NCBI RefSeq assembly: GCF_030651995.1
Contig: NZ_JAUSBN010000005.1
Coordinates: 186,001-250,000 of the forward strand
Reading direction: 5' to 3'
From: Reyranella sp.
GTDB lineage: Bacteria > Pseudomonadota > Alphaproteobacteria > Reyranellales > Reyranellaceae
DNA length: 64,000 nucleotides
Both the position numbers and the translations under genes were made by a program. The notes under the pieces are model-generated. The model had not been told where the DNA came from and made no database searches. It was given only the letters and a program-made list of their open reading frames with translations. Each line of letters opens with the position of its first letter. The first letter of the stretch is position 1. Shown piece by piece: positions 55,633-64,000 of the stretch.

Positions 55633-56076
55633 CTATTTCGCTTTCTTGAGCACATTGGTGGCGGCGACCGAAACGCCGGCACGGTTCTCGGTATAGAAGA
55701 GTTCGAGCGAGCCGTCGTCCAGCAAGGTGCCTTCGATCGCCGAACCGCCCTGCCCGATCATGCGCACGCGCTTCCCGTCCGCCCCGATGACGCCGATGAT
55801 CGGCTCAGCCTTCGATTCGGAAGAGAGCGTGCCCCAGAACCGTCCCTCGTCCTGGCCGTCGATCCGCACCGTGACCTTCAGTTCGACCAGGCGGTTGCCA
55901 TCGACGATCGTCGAGGGCGCGGTCACCGGAAAGTGAGCCGGCAGGCCGCTCACGATGCTCCTGTTGGTGCCGGTCCAGGTGCCCGTCATGTCCGGCCCGG
56001 CCGGCTGGGCGACCGCGATGCCGGCGGCACAGGCGAGGGAAAGGCCGAGGGGAAGCAGGAGGGAGACACCACGCAT
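55633..56076 (-). CDS. Exported hypothetical protein
   Basis: A 147-residue protein with a clear signal peptide (LLLPLGLSLACAAGIAVAQ, cleaved near VAQ/P) and a mature domain of about 120 residues predicted as mostly beta (MTGTWTGTNRSIVSG, FWGTLSSES, IEGTLLDDGSLELFYTENRAG). Pattern resembles small secreted calycin-like or META-like proteins, but I do not recognise the family. ATG 56076 is preceded by GAAGGA. It is 11 nt upstream of the GH25 gene and likely cotranscribed. Divergent from the GMC gene. Confidence 0.75.
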   Translation of the reverse strand: MRGVSLLLPLGLSLACAAGIAVAQPAGPDMTGTWTGTNRSIVSGLPAHFPVTAPSTIVDGNRLVELKVTVRIDGQDEGRFWGTLSSESKAEPIIGVIGADGKRVRMIGQGGSAIEGTLLDDGSLELFYTENRAGVSVAATNVLKKAK

Positions 56077-56193
56077 GGCTTTTTCCTTCGAGGTTGTCGG
56101 GGGCCGCATCATGCCCAAACATCGGCCCGCGTAAAGCCGGGCCATCGTCGCGGCAGTCGACAGGCGGAGCAGCCGCGCGCCATACTGGCCGCA

Positions 56194-57789
56194 ATGGAAT
56201 ACGACTTCATCGTCGTCGGCGCCGGTTCGGCGGGCGCCGTCGTCGCCAACAGGCTGTCGGCCGACCCGCGCCACAAGGTGCTGCTGCTGGAAGCCGGGCC
56301 CGCCGGCCATCCCTGGACCCGCATTCCCGTCGGCTATTCGCGGTTGATCACCAACCCGGCCGTCAACTGGCTCTACAGTTCCGAGCCCGAGCCCAGCACC
56401 AACGGCCGCCGCATCCCGGTGCCGCGCGGAAAACTGCTCGGCGGCTCGAGCGCCATCAACGGCCTCGCCTTCGTGCGCGGCCAGGCGCAGGACTTCGACA
56501 CCTGGGCGCAGATGGGCAACCAGGGATGGGCCTACGAGGACGTCCTTCCGTTCTTCAAGCGCATGGAGAGCTACGAGGAGGGTGACGAGCGCTTTCGCGG
56601 CCGCTCGGGCCCGCTGAAGGTGACCAATCCCGCGCCGGCCAGTCCGCTCTACGCCACGGTGATCAAGGCGGCCGGCGAAGTCGGGATCCCGCACAACTCC
56701 GATTACAACGGGGCCAAGCAGGACGGCATCGCCATGAGCCAGGCCACCATCGCCTCAGGCTGGCGCATGAGCACGGCCCGCTGCTACCTCGATCCGGCGA
56801 AGCGGCGGCCCAACCTGCGGATCGAGACCGGCGCGCTGGCCGAATCGCTCCTGCTCGACGGCCAGCGCTGCACCGGCGTGCGCTATTCGGTGGGCGGCGA
56901 GCCGCGCGAGGCGCGGGCGGCCCGCGCCGTCGTGGTGAGCGGCGGATCGATCAACTCGCCGCAGCTGCTCGAACTGTCGGGCATCGGCCAGCCGGACCGG
57001 CTGCGCGCGCTGGGCATCGAAGTGCGCCACGCGCTGCCCGGCGTCGGCGAAAACCTGCGCGAGCACTATGCGCCGCGCACGCGATGGACCATCGGCACGC
57101 GCGGCATCACCTTCAACGATCGCGGCCGCGGGCTCGGCCTGGTGCACCAGGCGCTGCGCTGGGCGCTGAACCGCGACAGTCTCCTGTCCATGGTCGGCGC
57201 GCCGCTGCGCGCCTTCGTGCGCTCGCGCGACGGGCTCGAGGCGCCCGACCTGCTGCTGGGCTGGGTGCCGATGTTCACCGAGGCGGGTCCCCGCGGGCCG
57301 CGGATCGCCCGGCAGTCGGGCATCTCCTGCTATGCCCATCCGATGCGGCCCGAGAGCAAGGGCACCATCCACATCGTCTCCGCCGATCCGAAGCGGCCGC
57401 CGGAGATCCGCTACAACTTCCTGTCGGCCCCGATCGACGGCGAGCTGACCGTGCGCGCCATCCGCATCGCCCGCGCCATCATGACCGCGCCGGCCATGGC
57501 GCCGCTGCAGGTGGCCGAGATCGCGCCGGGACCGGGCGGCAACAGCGACGACGAGATCCTCGACTGGGTGCGCCGCGCCGCCGAGACGACCTATCACCCG
57601 GTCGGCACCTGCAAGATGGGCTCGGATCCCCTGGCCGTGGTCGATGCGCGGCTGCGCGTCCATGGCATCGAGGGGCTGAGGATCGCCGACGCCTCGATCA
57701 TGCCGACGCTGACCTCCGGCAACACCAACGCGCCCTCGATCATGATCGGCGAGAAGGCCGCCGACATGGTGCTGCGGGATGCAGCCTAA
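56194..57789 (+). CDS. GMC-family FAD oxidoreductase
   Basis: A 531-residue glucose-methanol-choline oxidoreductase, probably an alcohol dehydrogenase such as a choline dehydrogenase relative. Dinucleotide motif VVGAGSAGAVVANRLS near residue 7, the GMC signature GKLLGGSSAINGLAFVRG near residue 83, second signature GGSINSPQLLELSGIG near residue 250, and the active His in TYHPVGTCKMGSD near residue 468 with NTNAPSIMIG at the end. Substrate unknown. The ATG at 56194 has no strong Shine-Dalgarno but precedes the FAD motif by the usual few residues. Followed by a family 1 palindrome. Confidence 0.94.
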   Translation: MEYDFIVVGAGSAGAVVANRLSADPRHKVLLLEAGPAGHPWTRIPVGYSRLITNPAVNWLYSSEPEPSTNGRRIPVPRGKLLGGSSAINGLAFVRGQAQDFDTWAQMGNQGWAYEDVLPFFKRMESYEEGDERFRGRSGPLKVTNPAPASPLYATVIKAAGEVGIPHNSDYNGAKQDGIAMSQATIASGWRMSTARCYLDPAKRRPNLRIETGALAESLLLDGQRCTGVRYSVGGEPREARAARAVVVSGGSINSPQLLELSGIGQPDRLRALGIEVRHALPGVGENLREHYAPRTRWTIGTRGITFNDRGRGLGLVHQALRWALNRDSLLSMVGAPLRAFVRSRDGLEAPDLLLGWVPMFTEAGPRGPRIARQSGISCYAHPMRPESKGTIHIVSADPKRPPEIRYNFLSAPIDGELTVRAIRIARAIMTAPAMAPLQVAEIAPGPGGNSDDEILDWVRRAAETTYHPVGTCKMGSDPLAVVDARLRVHGIEGLRIADASIMPTLTSGNTNAPSIMIGEKAADMVLRDAA

Positions 57790-57869
57790 GGCCTATCCGA
57801 TTCAAGTTATCCGCACGACCTCATCCAGAGAGGCTGACCGGAAATGAACTGAATCGATTCAAGCACTTG

Positions 57870-57981
57870 CCTCATCCTGAGGAGCGCCGCCCCGCGGCGC
57901 GTCTCGAAGGATGGGCAACAAACGCGGTGCTCGTGCCCATGCTTCGAGACGCGCTCCTGCGAAGCGCTCCTCAGCATGAGG
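57870..57981. repeat. Intergenic palindrome, family 1 copy 3
   Basis: Left arm CCTCATCCTGAGGAGC and CGCGTCTCGAAGGATGGG; right arm CCCATGCTTCGAGACGCG and GCTCCTCAGCATGAGG. Homologous to 38282-38394 and 46384-46488. It sits between the convergent GMC and HlyD-type genes and could also act in transcription termination. Confidence 0.85.
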
Positions 57982-58016
57982 TTGGTGGTGGTGATTCTGT
58001 CGTGCTCAGAAAGACT

Positions 58017-59321
58017 TCACCGCCCGCGGAAGGCGCGGGCGAGCTGGTCGGTGAGCGGCTTCACGAGGAACGACGCCACGGTGCGGGGCGTGGTCTCGAT
58101 GAAGGCTTCGACCGGCATGCCGGCCAGGAGCTGCAGTCCCTGGAGGCTGGCCAGCCCGCTCTCGGAAACCCGGATGCGCACCGAGTAATAGGGCTCGGTC
58201 GCCTTGTCCTCCTGCGTGACGTCGGCGCCGATATGGATCACCTCGCCATTGACTTCGGGTGTCGTCTGCTGGCTGAAGGCCCCAAAGCGCAGGACGGCGT
58301 GCTGCCCGACATGGATCTGGTCGATGTCCTGCGGCGCCACCTTGGCGTCGACGATCAGCGTGTCGGAATCCGGCACGATCAGCATCAGCTGTTCGCCGGC
58401 CTGGACCACGCCACCGACCGTATGGACGTTCCTCTGGAACACCTTGCCGTTCTGCGGCGATACGAGATCGATGCGCTTCAGCTGATCCTCGGCGGCGATG
58501 CGGCGCTCGCTCATCTCCGATCTCTTGGCGCGGATCTCGGCCAGTTCCTTGCCGACCTCGCTGCTGAGATCCTGGTCGATCTGGTGGATCTTGAGTTCCA
58601 GTTCGGCGATGCGGCCCCGGCTCTGCGCCAGCGAGGCGACGAGGGCGGAACGCTCGCCTTCCATACGGGCCGAGTCGCGTTCCAGGGTCGTAACCCTGCT
58701 GATCGGCACCAGGTTCTGCTTCCAGAGCGTACGGACACCCTCCAGCTCCTGCGCCAACAGCTTCAGCTCTTTGCCCTTGGCAGCTTCCTGCGCCTGAATG
58801 CCGTCGATCTGGAGGTGGAGCTGCTTGATCTGTTCCCGGAGCTGGGCCTTCTGGCCGTCGCGCGCTGTGCGGCGCATCTCGAACAGCTTCTGCTCGCCGC
58901 TCATCAGGCGCGCGATCTCCGGATCGCCTGCGCGCGAGGTCAGTTCGGGCGGGAACTCGACGTCCTTGTCGTTGTCCCGCTCCGCCTCGAACCGGGCCTG
59001 GCGAGCCGCCAGCTCCTCCAGCGCCTTGGTCACGATCCCGAGATTGGCCTTGGCCTGGGTGCCATCGAGCCGGACGACCACGTCGCCCTGCTTCACCCGG
59101 TCGCCTTCCTTGACCAGCAGCTCGCCCACGACGCCGCCGGTCGGGTGCTGGATCTTCTTGACGTTGGTGTCGACGACCAGCTTCCCGGACGCGATCACCG
59201 CACCGGACAATTGCGTCGTGGCCGCCCATCCCCCAACCCCGAAGACGAGAAGGAGGCTGGCCGCCAGACCGATCATGAGAGGTTTCCGGGTCATGGCCGG
59301 GATGGATACGGGCTGGGTCAT
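58017..59321 (-). CDS. HlyD-family type I secretion membrane fusion protein
   Basis: A 434-residue periplasmic adaptor of type I secretion. A single N-terminal transmembrane helix (PLMIGLAASLLLVFGVGGWAA, about 14-34) is followed by a lipoyl-like half (GVVGELLVKEGDRVKQGDVVVRLD), a long coiled coil (about 100-280, rich in Glu, Lys, Leu and Gln), the second lipoyl-like half (RIDLVSPQNGKVFQRNVHTVGGVVQAGEQLMLIVP in pieces) and a beta-barrel domain. It overlaps the ABC gene by 4 nt (ATGA 59318-59321). The outer-membrane partner (TolC) is not in the window. Confidence 0.93.
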   Translation of the reverse strand: MTQPVSIPAMTRKPLMIGLAASLLLVFGVGGWAATTQLSGAVIASGKLVVDTNVKKIQHPTGGVVGELLVKEGDRVKQGDVVVRLDGTQAKANLGIVTKALEELAARQARFEAERDNDKDVEFPPELTSRAGDPEIARLMSGEQKLFEMRRTARDGQKAQLREQIKQLHLQIDGIQAQEAAKGKELKLLAQELEGVRTLWKQNLVPISRVTTLERDSARMEGERSALVASLAQSRGRIAELELKIHQIDQDLSSEVGKELAEIRAKRSEMSERRIAAEDQLKRIDLVSPQNGKVFQRNVHTVGGVVQAGEQLMLIVPDSDTLIVDAKVAPQDIDQIHVGQHAVLRFGAFSQQTTPEVNGEVIHIGADVTQEDKATEPYYSVRIRVSESGLASLQGLQLLAGMPVEAFIETTPRTVASFLVKPLTDQLARAFRGR

Positions 59322-61096
59322 GGCTCTCGCGCTCGCGCCGCCGGGGCCCGCAACTGAGACGGCGGGCCGGCCGCCGTCGCCGCCGCCACCGGCGTCGCCG
59401 CCTTCAGGGTTTCCCGCAGGACGGCATCCTTGGGACCGAAGGCCTGCTGCCGGCCGCCGCGCATCACCAGAAGCTGGTCGACGGCGGCCAGGGCGCTCGG
59501 CCGGTGGGCGATCACGATGGCGATGCCGCCACGTGCCCGCACGGACATGATGGCCTTGGTCAGGGCTTCCTCGCCGTCGTGATCGAGGCTCGAATTGGGT
59601 TCGTCCAGCACCACCAGGAACGGGTCGCCGTAGAGCGCCCTCGCCAGCCCGACGCGCTGGCGCTGCCCGGCCGACAGCGCGGTGCCGCCCTCGCCCATCT
59701 CGGTCTCGTAGCCGTTGGGCAAGCCGAGGATCAGCTCGTGCACGCCGGCGGCCTGCGCCGCCGCGATCACCTTCGCGGCGTCGGGTTCGGGCTCCAGGCG
59801 GGCGATGTTCTGCGCGACCGTGCCGGAGAACAGCTCCATGTCCTGCGGCAGGTAGCCGATATGTTCGCCCAGCGCCTCGGACGACCATTGGTCGAGCGTC
59901 GCGCCATCGATCCGGACCTTGCCGGTGACGGGCCGCCAGACGCCGACGAGGGTGCGGGCGAGAGACGACTTGCCCGAGGCGCTGGGACCGATGACCCCCA
60001 TCCCCTGGCCGGCCTTCAGGCCGAAAGCGATGTCACGGGCCACCAGCGTGTTCACGCCCGGAGGTGCCACGCTGACCGCTTCGACCGACAAAGAAGCCTT
60101 GGGCTTGGGCAACTGCATCACGTCGCGGTCTTCGGGAATACGGGTCAGCAGGTTGTTGAGGCGGTGCCAGCTCTGGCGGGCCGAGACGAAGACGCGCCAC
60201 TGGGCGATCACCTGCTCGATCGGCGCCAGCGCCCGGGCCGAGAGGATGGAACCGGCGATGATGATGCCGGCGGTCGCCTGCCCATTGATCACCAGATAGG
60301 CGCCGACCGCCAGCACCGCCGATTGCAGCGCCATGCGCAGCGCCCGCGAGAAGCTGCCCATGCCGCCGGTAATGTCGCCCGCACGCTGATGGGCCTCGAC
60401 ATAGCGGCGCCCGTAGTCCGCCCAATGCTGGGCAAACCGCCCGACCATGCCCATGGCATGCAGGACCTCCGAATTGCGGCGGCTGGCTTCGGCGAGGCTG
60501 TTGCGGCGGCCGGAGAGCGACGAGACTTCGATCGACGGCTGGCGGACCTTGACCTCGGTCATGAAGGTGATGGCCACCAGGATCAGCGCGCCGACCGTCG
60601 CCGTGAGGCCGATCAGCGGGTGGAACAGGTAGCAGATGCCGAGATAGAGCGGCATCCAGGGCAGGTCGAACAGCGCCGCGGGACCGGGTCCGGACATGAA
60701 GCCGCGGATCTGGTCGAGGTCGCGCACCGGCTCGAAGCCGTTCATCTGCGGCGCCCGGAGCGGGAGCTTGACCAGCAGGTGATAGATGCGCCGGTCCAGC
60801 GTCTCGGCAAAACCGCCGGCGATCCGGATCAGGACCCGGTTGCGGACGATGTCCAGGATGGCCTGAAAGCCATAAAGACCGAGAGCCAGGATGCACAGCG
60901 CGATCAGGGTGGGTACGCTGCGGCTCGGCAGCACCCGGTCGTAGACCTGGAGCATGAAGAACGAGCCGGTGAGATAGAGGACGTTCAGAATGGCCGTGAA
61001 GACGGCCACGCCCAAATAGGACGAGCGGCAGGACCGGAGCGCCTCCGCCAGTTCGGTCCGTGGCGATCCTGCGGCAGGTTTCGGAGCCCGGGTCAT
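59318..61096 (-). CDS. Type I secretion system permease/ATPase (PrtD-like)
   Basis: A 592-residue ABC exporter half-transporter. Residues about 20-320 form the six-helix membrane domain (beginning SYLGVAVFTAILNVLYLTGSFFMLQVYDRVLPS); residues about 335-570 are the nucleotide-binding domain with Walker A GPSASGKSSL, signature LSAGQRQRVGLARALYG, Walker B VVLDEPNSSLDHDG and the switch His in IVIAHRPSAL. No C39 peptidase or C39-like domain precedes the membrane part, so it belongs to the PrtD/AprD protease-exporter type that usually exports RTX proteins with C-terminal signals. ATG 61096 was taken; no substrate gene is visible nearby. Confidence 0.93.
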   Translation of the reverse strand: MTRAPKPAAGSPRTELAEALRSCRSSYLGVAVFTAILNVLYLTGSFFMLQVYDRVLPSRSVPTLIALCILALGLYGFQAILDIVRNRVLIRIAGGFAETLDRRIYHLLVKLPLRAPQMNGFEPVRDLDQIRGFMSGPGPAALFDLPWMPLYLGICYLFHPLIGLTATVGALILVAITFMTEVKVRQPSIEVSSLSGRRNSLAEASRRNSEVLHAMGMVGRFAQHWADYGRRYVEAHQRAGDITGGMGSFSRALRMALQSAVLAVGAYLVINGQATAGIIIAGSILSARALAPIEQVIAQWRVFVSARQSWHRLNNLLTRIPEDRDVMQLPKPKASLSVEAVSVAPPGVNTLVARDIAFGLKAGQGMGVIGPSASGKSSLARTLVGVWRPVTGKVRIDGATLDQWSSEALGEHIGYLPQDMELFSGTVAQNIARLEPEPDAAKVIAAAQAAGVHELILGLPNGYETEMGEGGTALSAGQRQRVGLARALYGDPFLVVLDEPNSSLDHDGEEALTKAIMSVRARGGIAIVIAHRPSALAAVDQLLVMRGGRQQAFGPKDAVLRETLKAATPVAAATAAGPPSQLRAPAARAREP

Positions 61097-61371
61097 GTTC
61101 TTGTCACATCCCTCATGGGCCGCCCCTGTCTCCGGACAGCGGGGCGACGGGCCCACCTAGCATCGGCAAACCGCGGCTGTCTCTCCCTTTCGACCAAAAA
61201 GAGCCCTGTTGACGGAGATTTCACGGTCCCCAAACGCTGGGAACGGCCGAGTTTACCGGTTCGGCGGCGGCTCGAGGTTGCAGTGCACCTAAACGTCGAC
61301 CATCTTCAGGGCGCCGCACATTCCGTGCGATCGCCCCCAAACTTCCAACCCTGCAGACGGAAACGGAAAGC

Positions 61372-62418
61372 ATGCCTTCAGTGCCCCCGGTCGGTGTGGT
61401 GATTGCCAACTACAACAACGGCGCCTTCGTGGGACGGGCGATCGAATCGGTCGCCCGCCAATCCTGCCGGAACCTGCGCACGATCGTCGTCGACGACGCC
61501 TCGACAGACAATTCGGACGCGGAAATCCGGGCCTGCCTGTCGCGGCTTGACGATTCGAGGTTCCACTATGTCCGCCTCGACGCCAATGTCGGACAGACCG
61601 GGGCGATCAAGCGCGGCCTCTCCCAGCTGGACACGCCTTTCGTGGGTTTCCTCGATTCCGACGACAAGTGGTATGAGAATTTCATAGAGAGACATTTGTG
61701 CGTTCACATGAACGCCGAGTTTCCCGTCGCCCTCACCTACTGCGATTCGCACATCATCGACGCCGACGACCGTCTGCTGGCAGGCACGGCCTGGTGGTTC
61801 GAGCACGCCGCCCCTACCGACAAGGCGTTCGACACCGCCATCGTGCCGAAGATCGACGCGGCGACCGGCGGATTCACCTTCCCCGCGAACGGCCGGCTGA
61901 CCTTCCATCCGCGCTGGACGCCGCTCAGCGCCACCAACAGCATGGCGAGCATGCTGTTCCGTCGCAGCTTCGTGGACCTCGTGCTCGTCTTGCCGGACAA
62001 CGATCTCAGGCTCTATCTCGACTACTACCTGTCGACGTTCGCGGGCCTGCTGACCGGCTCCATCGCCATCCACGACGCGCTTTATGGCTACCGCATGCAC
62101 GGCGCCAACAAGCATTCAAATGCCACGGTCATGGGCGGCACCTACAATTCCTCGACCAAGGACTGGGAGCCGATCAGCAACCACATCCTCCAGCTCGTCC
62201 AGCGCGTCCTCGACGAGGAGGCCCCCTCCATTCGCGCCGCGTTCGGGGAGTGGCGTCACGCCCATTCGCAGGCACTGGTGCGACGCGCCCTGGATGCCCG
62301 CTCGAACAGCAGCAGGGGCGCGTGGATCCGTTTCGTCGATGCGGTGTCGATGAGAGTGAAGACCCTGCTCGGCAACGGCCGTTCGGCCGCTGCGGGACAA
62401 CTGCATCGCGAGCGCTGA
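61372..62418 (+). CDS. Family 2 glycosyltransferase
   Basis: A 348-residue GT-A fold glycosyltransferase. The N-terminus shows VVIANYNNGAFVGRAIESVARQSCRNLRTIVVDDASTD in pieces and the metal-binding acidic motif FLDSDDKWY near residue 96. The C-terminal half is less conserved. A nucleotide-sugar-dependent transfer on the cytoplasmic side is expected; acceptor unknown. It is divergent from the type I exporter genes, separated by 275 nt in which no other gene is visible. Confidence 0.9.
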   Translation: MPSVPPVGVVIANYNNGAFVGRAIESVARQSCRNLRTIVVDDASTDNSDAEIRACLSRLDDSRFHYVRLDANVGQTGAIKRGLSQLDTPFVGFLDSDDKWYENFIERHLCVHMNAEFPVALTYCDSHIIDADDRLLAGTAWWFEHAAPTDKAFDTAIVPKIDAATGGFTFPANGRLTFHPRWTPLSATNSMASMLFRRSFVDLVLVLPDNDLRLYLDYYLSTFAGLLTGSIAIHDALYGYRMHGANKHSNATVMGGTYNSSTKDWEPISNHILQLVQRVLDEEAPSIRAAFGEWRHAHSQALVRRALDARSNSSRGAWIRFVDAVSMRVKTLLGNGRSAAAGQLHRER

Positions 62419-62458
62419 TGGCGGCGCGCTCGGCCGGCCGGATGCCCTGCACCGCCCG

Positions 62459-63646
62459 TCACGGCTCCCCCTTCAGGCCAAGCGAGGCCAGGTAGCTCCA
62501 GCGCACCGTGCCGTTCCTGAAACGGATGCCCTCGAGATACTGCGCGACGGCACGGTCGATCACTTCCGATGAGGGCTTCTCCTTCGCGGCACCGTCGGCA
62601 AAGGCCACGATCTCCTTCCAGCCCTCGGGGCGCGGGATCGACACGATGGTCGAGGGCGTGTCGAGGTTCTTGTAGGTCCAGAACGACCAGCCGATCCCGT
62701 GGGCCTCGTGCAGGCGGCGGAATTCCTCGTTCCATTCGTCGGTGAGTTCGCCGGTCTCGCCCAGGAACAGCGGCACGTCGTGGAGGTTGGCGAAGTTCAG
62801 GTGCCGCTGGATCGAGTCGCGCTGCGTCGAGGCCCAGAACGAATGGTAGGTGTAGGCGAGATTCTTCGCGAAGGGCGGGCCGAGCATGGCGAAGCTCGAA
62901 CTCCACTGCCCGCCCGCCAGGATCACGATGCGCTGGGGATCGACCTCGCGGATCGCCGCCGTCGCCCGCTTGTAGAACGGCTCCAGCCGCGCGTTCAGCG
63001 TCGCCACGTCGTGATAGGGGGCGATCGGCTCGTTCAGGATGTCGTATCCCAGGATCGTGGGGTTGCCGCGATAGCGTTGCGCCACGGCGCGCCACAGCTT
63101 GACCGTGAGATCGCGATGGCGCGGCACGTAGAACATCAGCGGGTAGCCCGGCCCGTCGTCGTGGTTGATGCCGGTCTGGCCGCCGGGGGCGGCGTGCAGG
63201 TCGGGAATCACGTAAAGGCCGGCCGTGGCGGCCCAGCCGACGACCCGGTCGAGCAGCGACCAGCCCTCGCCGCCGATCTCGCCGTCGGCGGACATGAACA
63301 GCCGCCAGTGCAGCGGCACGCGCACCATGTTGAAGCCGACCGACTTGATGAAGCGGATGTCGTCCTCGGTCACGTAGGTGTCACGATACTGCCGCCAGAA
63401 CTGGGCCGCGCGCTCCGGTCCCAGCAGGCGATCGAAGGCGCCGTAGATCTGGCGCGGCGACTTGGCGACCTGGAACTTGAACATGTAGCCCTCGGGCATC
63501 AGCCAGTTGCCGAGGCTGATGCCCTTGAGGTGCAGGATGCGGCCGTCGGGTTCGACGAAGTTCCTGCCCTCGATTCGTACCAATGCCTCGGCATGAGCGG
63601 GCGACGCGAGACCGAGCATCATCAAAAAAGCGACGAGGAGGCGCAT
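62459..63646 (-). CDS. Glycoside hydrolase family 5 (cellulase-like) exported enzyme
   Basis: A 395-residue protein with a signal peptide (LLVAFLMMLGLASPAHA) and a GH5 barrel: GISLGNWL near residue 41, RVPLHWRLF near 113, the acid/base Glu in ILGYDILNEPIAPY near 211, and the nucleophile Glu in FLGETGE near 299. Acts on a beta-1,4-type glucan or related polysaccharide outside the cytoplasm by family inference. ATG 63646 is preceded by GAACTGTAGC..., with weak ribosome binding. It is convergent with the GT2 gene, and may belong to the same polysaccharide function. Confidence 0.92.
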   Translation of the reverse strand: MRLLVAFLMMLGLASPAHAEALVRIEGRNFVEPDGRILHLKGISLGNWLMPEGYMFKFQVAKSPRQIYGAFDRLLGPERAAQFWRQYRDTYVTEDDIRFIKSVGFNMVRVPLHWRLFMSADGEIGGEGWSLLDRVVGWAATAGLYVIPDLHAAPGGQTGINHDDGPGYPLMFYVPRHRDLTVKLWRAVAQRYRGNPTILGYDILNEPIAPYHDVATLNARLEPFYKRATAAIREVDPQRIVILAGGQWSSSFAMLGPPFAKNLAYTYHSFWASTQRDSIQRHLNFANLHDVPLFLGETGELTDEWNEEFRRLHEAHGIGWSFWTYKNLDTPSTIVSIPRPEGWKEIVAFADGAAKEKPSSEVIDRAVAQYLEGIRFRNGTVRWSYLASLGLKGEP

Positions 63647-63683
63647 GACGGAACTGTAGCAGGACACTAAGGTTCGTCCCGAA

Positions 63684-64000
63684 ATGATTCTCGCTTCTCT
63701 CCTGCTGCCGATGGCGGTCGCCGCCATCGTCTTCCTGGTCCAGCGCGTCCGCCTGCCCGTCTTCCTCGCGATCATGGGAACGGTCGTGGTCTATGGCATC
63801 GCCGCCGACATGACCTTCCAGTCGGTCGGCAAGGCGTTCGGGCTGGGCTTTACCGCGGCGATGGAGCAGACGGGCCTGCTGGTCGTCGCGGGCGCGCTGA
63901 TCGGCGGCCTGGTGCTGCGCACGCCGCTCGGCACCGGCACCTCGGCCGCAGCGGGCGTGGTGGCGGGACTGGGCGCCTCGGCTTCGGGCGGGCTGGCGCT
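63684..64000 (+). CDS. GntP-like permease (3' partial)
   Basis: The first 105 residues of a hydrophobic protein that continues beyond the window. The start ATG is at 63684, 37 nt divergent from the GH5 gene. Three hydrophobic segments are visible, with GKAFGLGFTAAMEQTGLLVVAGALIGG resembling the GntP/gluconate:proton symporter family. Substrate cannot be judged from the fragment. Confidence 0.6.
   Translation, partial: MILASLLLPMAVAAIVFLVQRVRLPVFLAIMGTVVVYGIAADMTFQSVGKAFGLGFTAAMEQTGLLVVAGALIGGLVLRTPLGTGTSAAAGVVAGLGASASGGLA

Overview
The window is high-GC, densely coded bacterial DNA with almost no spacer and no tRNA, rRNA, IS element or CRISPR array that I can see. The gene families point to an alphaproteobacterium of the Rhodospirillales/Reyranella/rhizobial type: a Bug/TctC-type solute receptor, the CbpA-CbpM chaperone pair, a DUF1194 VWA protein, SCP-x-type thiolase with MaoC and DUF35 partners, an RHH-less PutA, HrpB, and many acyl-CoA and drug/metabolite oxidoreductases. 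The taxonomic placement is inference from gene content; no rRNA or ribosomal protein gene is present to confirm it.

Layout. 1-5.7 kb: end of a tricarboxylate-transporter receptor gene, a flavodoxin-fold quinone reductase, cbpM/cbpA, an acyl-CoA dehydrogenase, and a convergent pair of exported proteins (DUF1194 VWA and FecR-domain). 6.3-20.3 kb: a compact hybrid NRPS-PKS locus. 20.4-22.8 kb: LysR regulator divergent from a pyridoxamine-phosphate-oxidase-fold protein, plus an AroQ-like dehydratase. 22.8-29.0 kb: glutamate synthase gltD and gltB. 29.3-36.2 kb: small lipoprotein, putA with a VOC protein, hrpB, DUF2798 membrane protein. 36.3-45.5 kb: amidase, apt, DUF2817 peptidase-like, cNMP-binding patatin, SnoaL-like, MFS, DUF2000, AraC, FAD monooxygenase. 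45.5-50.3 kb: a beta-oxidation-like operon (SDR, two MaoC-fold proteins, SCP-x thiolase, HMG-CoA-synthase-like/DUF35 fusion). 50.4-57.8 kb: Nudix, HdeD-like, medium-chain reductase, ankyrin, alpha/beta hydrolase, GH25, secreted hypothetical, GMC oxidoreductase. 58.0-64 kb: type I secretion adaptor and ABC exporter, GT2, GH5, and the start of a GntP-like permease running off the end.

The most interesting part is the NRPS-PKS locus. Four co-directional genes overlap by 4 nt each (ATGA or GTGA): a stand-alone A-PCP loading module, a 2,496-residue KS-AT-ACP-aminotransferase-C-A-PCP megasynthase, a C-TE protein, and a membrane-anchored PAF-acetylhydrolase-like hydrolase. A dedicated Sfp-type phosphopantetheinyl transferase (convergent) and a TIGR04325-type methyltransferase (same strand) follow. 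The assembly line should load an amino acid (specificity code close to valine), extend it once with malonate, transaminate the beta-ketone to a beta-amine (no ketoreductase is present), and condense it with one more amino acid. The releasing protein is unusual: its C domain has lost the catalytic second His (HSxxxDG) and its thioesterase has Cys in place of Ser in the nucleophile elbow. The predicted product is therefore a very small di- or tri-amino peptide-polyketide, released by non-canonical chemistry.

Several families of intergenic palindromes are scattered through the window, three copies of one type and two each of two others; some sit inside probable operons (between gltB and gltD, and between genes of the beta-oxidation operon). 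Very long antisense open frames occur opposite most large genes and are explained by GC-rich codon structure; none is annotated.
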